From assembly GCA_003956705.1 (NCBI GenBank), contig QZCP01000545.1, forward strand, positions 160,713 through 224,712: DNA of 64,000 bases. Reading direction: 5' to 3'. The position numbers and the translations under genes are program-made. This stretch comes from Brevipalpus yothersi. Taxonomy: Eukaryota > Arthropoda > Arachnida > Trombidiformes > Tenuipalpidae. The notes under the pieces are model-generated. The model was given only the letters and a program-made list of their open reading frames with translations, ran no database searches and had not been told where the DNA came from. The number at the start of each line of letters is the position of its first letter. Position 1 is the first letter of the stretch. Below, piece after piece: positions 60,076 to 64,000 of the stretch.

Positions 60076-60892
60076 ATGGTTTCTCTCGTCCAAATTTTGG
60101 GAAAAAGTTTAGTGCTTCAACTTGTGATCTCTAATTTTTTCCTTCTCGGTAAGAAACCTTTTAATACTTACTCATGCTTAATTGACTTGATTTTTCGTGA
60201 TATTAAGCACTCTGCACAATTGAATTGGACCAAAAAAGTCTGAAAGATCTCTGCTTGAAAGCTCGACAAATGTCAGCTTCTGGCTCGAATGAGAATGAGA
60301 TCAGTGAAAATTTGAATAGAGAATTGGGAAGTTCTCTACTAAGAAGGGGAGATTCTCTGGATCCTGAAGCCCTGACAACCGAAAATTTAATGTTCAAATC
60401 TCTGATTGGGGCTATAACTCAAAGGTTCGTAAGTCGAAAAATCCTTGGAGGGATTGAGAAGCAATTCGAGGTTTTTTCTTACTTTTCAGACAATTTACTG
60501 CAAGTATTCCTCCAAGTGTTGTCTACATCAAGAACAAGTATAAGACAAAAGATTCTATAACTTCTAAGGCAGTCCTTACAGCTCAAGATAATGCAAGTGT
60601 TAACACTGGATCCTTGGCTACTTTTCTTCTTACCCAGCAAGCGAATAATAAATACAAAAACACAGCGGCAAAACAAAAATTCGTAAACTTCCAGATAACT
60701 GCTGTACCAGTGACCAGAAATCAGCCGATCGCCAGAAAAATGGCCAAAAGAGAAGCCGTTATTAGTGAGGGAAAATTGCCGAATGGCTGCCCTTGCGATT
60801 CCTTACCACCGGTTACTATCGAAAGCACAAAGTTGAACGAATTTTTAGAGTACATCAAGTCTCTTCGAGAAACATGTAAATCAGGAAATTAG
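60076..60892 (+). CDS. Orphan secreted protein B (230 aa)
   Basis: Three exons, 60076-60148, 60208-60424 and 60490-60892, joined in phases 1 and 2. The signal peptide covers about residues 1-26 ('LVLQLVISNFFLLALC'). The mature protein begins around 'TIELDQKSL' and is mostly polar and helical, with dibasic sites (RR near residue 73, and a KMAKRE stretch). Cysteines are few: one near the mature start, one at 'LKDLC', a 'GCPC' pair near residue 195 and one at 'RETC' near the C-terminus. I recognise no family. A plus-strand AATAAA at 60996-61001 lies 104 nt past the stop. Exons 2 and 3 alone appear as separate shorter frames (60225-60560, 60614-60892), so the gene is easily missed without splicing. 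Confidence 0.72.
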
Positions 60893-61295
60893 AAATTAGA
60901 AAATTAAAAAGTTTTCTGAAGTAAAGAACATCAGTGAGTAAGATCGTCTAGCCTCTGTTGATGACTGAATTTGATCTTCCTTCACTGATGTTAAGAATAA
61001 ATACTAATATATTGAGGGTTTCTGTATAATGATATATTTTTACAAGAGGGGCAAGTTATTGAAGAATTGGTGTGGAGAGGATAATTTCAGAAACAGCCAG
61101 TGTTAGCCCAAAATGGATGTGACTTTTATTAGCTATAAGTAGAATAATATTTTGGGATCCTTTTTGCAGCGAAAACAAGTGAAACTAAGGAGGAGAATTA
61201 AAGAAAATTTTCAAAACAATCCAGTGTACAGTATACGTTAAAGCTTCTCCGATTAGAGTATTAGAGAAAGAAATTTCCATGACCCAAACACAATC
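60893..61295. other. Convergent 3' regions of secreted protein B and FEZ
   Basis: Contains AATAAA on the plus strand (60996-61001) for the secreted gene and on the minus strand (61125-61130) for FEZ. The part from 61203 onward is repeated at 58692. Confidence 0.65.
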
Positions 61296-62177
61296 TCATG
61301 TGGGACATAAAACTTTAAGAATGAAATCGGTTAACAGTGTCGGCACAGTTGGACTATCTTCATTTACTGCTTTGAGAACTGAAGAGGAAACAGAAAAGAA
61401 GGAGAAGAAAAATAAGAACATTTGATTGTACAAACTTTAACACTTTTCAAGAATGAAAATTATCTATCTACTTACTCTTTATCAGTATTTGAATGGTGGG
61501 TACATCAGGTGGGCCATCATTAGGATTATAGGGTATCACTGTTGTCAAATATTTTGGCTCATTTACACCTTTGCCTTTCTTACGGTCCATATGATGCTGT
61601 CGTCGCTTATTTTGAATACCGAGTAAGAGTGATATAAAAGTGTTTTTCAGCTCTTTTTCGAATTCAAGTTGATCTCTTAGGGCAAGTTCGTGAATAAGAA
61701 CCTCTGAATGAGCTTGTATCATGCGTTCTAGATCCAGGTAGAGTTCATTCAACTGAGAGGTGGTGAGAGTTTCTAATTTTTCTCGGTACATCAACGATTT
61801 TATTCCATTGATTGAGCATTTGTCAGTATCACTTTCGCCGAGCTCATCGAAACCTTCTGAGCCAGTTGTGGTGGCTGGAGATGTACCAGCCTGCAGAATT
61901 TCATCAATTTCCTCTAAAACTTGTTCGGCAGTGAATATTGGCTCTTGTTGCACACTGGAAAGTATCAACGAATGTAGATCTAAATCTTTCGCTAAATCTT
62001 CCTCATCGATACTGATATCACTGAACCTATCTTCATTCGAATGACCGTTTTGTTCGTTTCTTGGAAGATTGTCCAAGCTGAGGGCAGGTAAATGAATTTT
62101 TCGCGCAAATGATTGGGACCAATCAATTGGCAAAATGTTTCCAAAATTTCCAGTCAAAGTCCACCACATTCTATGAG

Positions 62178-62252
<75 letters not shown>

Positions 62253-62775
62253 TAATCCTTATCAATAATCAATGATCTGATGATTCATCAATTCATTCTC
62301 CTACATCTTGCTCACAGTGTGATACTCACTGGGAATTGTTGATAATGTCTTCTTGTGAGCGGACTTGAACAGGAGCTAATTTTTCCAGAGACTCATCATA
62401 ATCTTGGAAACATTTTGTGATTTTTTCATCAAAAGTTTGCACCAAATCTTCTAGAGACTTGGAAAAAGCATCCACAAAATTAGGATCAATCTGGCCATCA
62501 CAATCATTCGGGTTATCATTGAATGTTTTGCCACAATTCTGTGAACGAAGATCACTTTGACTAGATAATTGCACCTCATTCCGGTCCGAATTAAAATGAT
62601 TATCACCACCATTAACTTTCACTTCTTCTCCTCCTCTTCCATCGATGGACACTTGACTTGCCATCTTTCGTCCCTCCCAATTGTCCTTCTTACCACACTG
62701 AGAGCTGTGATGATCACTAAACTCGGACCATTCCTCACCGATTGCCAGAGGAGCTTGGGCATCCAGTTCGGACAT
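61296..62775 (-). CDS. FEZ: FEZ family kinesin adaptor (fasciculation and elongation protein, unc-76)
   Basis: An adaptor between kinesin-1 and cargo in axonal transport. Three exons on the minus strand, 62330-62775, 61476-62170 and 61296-61378, give 407 aa, against about 390 in vertebrate FEZ1. Family blocks are 'SLEDLVQTFDEKITKCFQDY' and 'LAPVQ' in exon 1; 'WWTLTGNFGNILPIDW', 'EPIFTAEQVLEEIDEIL', 'LALRDQLEFEKELKNTFISL' (coiled coil) and 'LTTVIPYNPNDGPP' in exon 2; and 'VPTLLTDFILKVLCPT' in exon 3. The last exon is only 83 nt, so reading through its donor gives a false C-terminus at 61468. The start is placed at MSELDAQAP; an upstream in-frame ATG at 62817 precedes a likely acceptor. A long (CT)n microsatellite forms the acceptor tract of exon 2. 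Confidence 0.93.
62185..62249. repeat. (GA)n microsatellite in FEZ intron 1
   Basis: About 32 GA units, which is CT on the FEZ coding strand. It ends about 15 nt from the exon 2 acceptor and fills most of the 159-nt intron. Confidence 0.95.
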
Positions 62776-63111
62776 GATCATGGATGCTGGTAATGGCACA
62801 AAAAGAATAAAAATCAACTACAACTTTCACTATCAATCCATAAGCTCGGCAACTGATTTGAATTGTGTTTCTCAAGTGTTCACCAAGCGCTTGTATAGAG
62901 ACTGCGGCAGGCGTTTCCGCTTCTCTCTCTCTTCCAAAAAGGTAAATAATCAATAAACAACTGACAACAACATTGTGGACAACATTTTGGTGTGGGCTTT
63001 AATTTTGGTCTTCATTAACCATCTTTGAGTAGTAGTTGTCTTTTGGTGGTGTTCTTCTTTTGAAAGTATAATAATTACGCTGGTTCATCTTGCTATACTG
63101 GCATCTGGATC
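62776..63111. promoter_or_regulatory. Divergent upstream region of FEZ and SPT4
   Basis: The 336 bp between opposite start codons. A likely FEZ 5' UTR splice acceptor lies near 62790 on the minus strand (CATTACCAG), implying a non-coding first exon upstream. No other element is clear. Confidence 0.45.
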
Positions 63112-63465
63112 ATGGAGAACGCTGTGGACCGTATTCCTCGTGAACTTCGCAATTTGAGAGCTTGTCTCACATGTTCATTGGTCAAGTCTTTTGATCAATT
63201 TGAGCTTAATGGCTGTGATAATTGTGACACTTGGCTGGGTATGAAGGGTAATCGAGATCTGGTGTATGATAATTCATCCACCAATTTTGATGGAATCATT
63301 GCGGTGACAAGCCCTGAGGATAGTTGGGCAGCCAAATGGTTGCGAATCTCTAACTTCAAGCCGGGTGTTTATGCGATCAGTGTATCAGGCCGACCAACAA
63401 ATGCTATTCTTCGAGAAATGAGAAGTCGTGGTATTCCTTATCGTTCACGGGATCGAAGTACATGA
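63112..63465 (+). CDS. SUPT4H1: Transcription elongation factor SPT4
   Basis: The small subunit of the DSIF (Spt4-Spt5) complex on RNA polymerase II. A single exon of 117 aa, the same length as human SUPT4H1. The zinc-binding fold is formed by 'LRACLTCSLVKSFDQFELNG' followed by 'CDNC' (Cys at about 18, 21, 35 and 38). The Spt5-contacting part includes 'FDGIIAVTSPEDSWAAKWLR' and 'FKPGVYAISVSGRPT'. The C-terminus is Arg-rich and polar. The start is the first ATG, and the sequence aligns from 'IPRELRNLRACL'. No introns. Confidence 0.97.
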   Translation: MENAVDRIPRELRNLRACLTCSLVKSFDQFELNGCDNCDTWLGMKGNRDLVYDNSSTNFDGIIAVTSPEDSWAAKWLRISNFKPGVYAISVSGRPTNAILREMRSRGIPYRSRDRST

Positions 63466-63617
63466 TTGATCTCTCATTATTTTGTAAGCTTATTCATCAA
63501 CACAAACATTGTTATACCATCAAGTGAGAAATGTATGATTGACTAAAAATATATTGATTTGAGTAAAATTTTCAACATTGCTCGATAGATGCTTCCTTTA
63601 TTAAAACGAAATCATGA

Positions 63618-63962
63618 TCACTTCAAATTGTTGTTGTTGTTGAGTAATTCCTTGACATTCTCGTATCCAGTGGCTGCCAATTCCAAGCTATTTTCATTGA
63701 TCATTATTGGCGGTTGAACTTCAGAGAATCGGCAATATTTGTCACTCAATTGCTTATCCAATTTGACCTTTGCCTCGATTGATTGAGAAAAATTGCCAAT
63801 TTCATTCAGAATCCAGCTCAAACGCTCTGTTGATCCTTGCCTTTGCTGATTGACCGCTTTCATTAGCTTTGAATCACTTTTGTAGGACTGTAATATTTGT
63901 TCATAGGCAGTAACAGATACATCAGGCTCATACACCGAACTGGATACATTGAAACTGTCCAT
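63618..63962 (-). CDS. Orphan small helical protein (114 aa)
   Basis: A single-exon frame starting at MDSFNVSS, with an alternative ATG three codons upstream at 63971. It is polar, mostly helical by composition, with one cysteine and a coiled-coil-like middle ('LSWILNEIGNFSQSIEAKVK'), and ends in an Asn run (NNNNNLK). It has no signal peptide or membrane segment. I do not recognise the family; a subunit of a small coiled-coil complex would fit but cannot be shown. A minus-strand AATAAA at 63597-63602 lies 15 nt past the stop, which supports a real gene, convergent with SPT4. Upstream exons could lie beyond the window. Confidence 0.65.
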   Translation of the reverse strand: MDSFNVSSSVYEPDVSVTAYEQILQSYKSDSKLMKAVNQQRQGSTERLSWILNEIGNFSQSIEAKVKLDKQLSDKYCRFSEVQPPIMINENSLELAATGYENVKELLNNNNNLK

Positions 63963-64000
63963 CCTTAACAATTAACATTCGTACGGACAACAATCGAAAA

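Noticed and set aside
62735..62956. Frames on both strands upstream of FEZ
   Set aside because: They lie in the divergent FEZ/SPT4 promoter and 5' UTR region and show no protein features.

Overview
The window is nuclear DNA from an animal with spliceosomal introns. It is AT-rich, most introns are 55-100 nt with GT..AG ends, and there are many (CT/GA)n microsatellites. Two genes point to an arthropod: a Sidestep-family immunoglobulin receptor and a homologue of the invertebrate MH2-domain protein Expansion. The compact layout would suit a small-genome chelicerate such as a mite, but that is inference. I see no prokaryotic, viral or transposon genes, no CRISPR and no rRNA, and I could not support any tRNA.

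Layout. 1-9.9 kb: gene-poor, with microsatellites. 9.9-10.3 kb: a weak two-exon candidate for a small secreted peptide (-). 11.0-15.2 kb: ten exons of a Sidestep-like receptor (-); its signal-peptide exon is not visible. 15.2-27.6 kb: a second gene-poor stretch, possibly the receptor's long 5' intron and control region. From 27.6 kb the window is gene-dense: TMEM209 (+), a LysM-domain protein (+), TTC4/Dpit47 (+), ribosomal protein RPL4 (-), cohesin regulator PDS5 (+) with an intact 252-codon ORF inside one intron, GIPC/kermit (-), Expansion (+), TM9SF2 (-, intronless), TMX1 (-), TOM20 (+), two divergent orphan secreted-protein genes (-/+), FEZ/unc-76 (-), SPT4 (+, intronless) and an orphan 114-aa protein (-).

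The conserved genes are mostly housekeeping functions and do not form a pathway: nuclear pore, ribosome, cohesin, chaperone, ER thiol chemistry, mitochondrial import, transcription elongation and vesicle transport. Several neighbours are divergent with short shared promoters (RPL4/PDS5, TMX1/TOM20, the two secreted genes, FEZ/SPT4). Sidestep, FEZ and GIPC are all linked to axon guidance, axonal transport or receptor trafficking, which is probably coincidence.

The most unusual part is 58.7-61.7 kb. The 3' end of FEZ is present twice in the same orientation. The second copy is decayed, with a nonsense codon and a 123-bp deletion between short direct repeats, and it starts within about 2 bp of the TOM20 stop codon. 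Two head-to-head orphan secreted-protein genes lie between the copies. The other standout is the ORF nested in PDS5. All exon boundaries were placed by eye from splice consensus and reading phase, and no search or RNA data were available.
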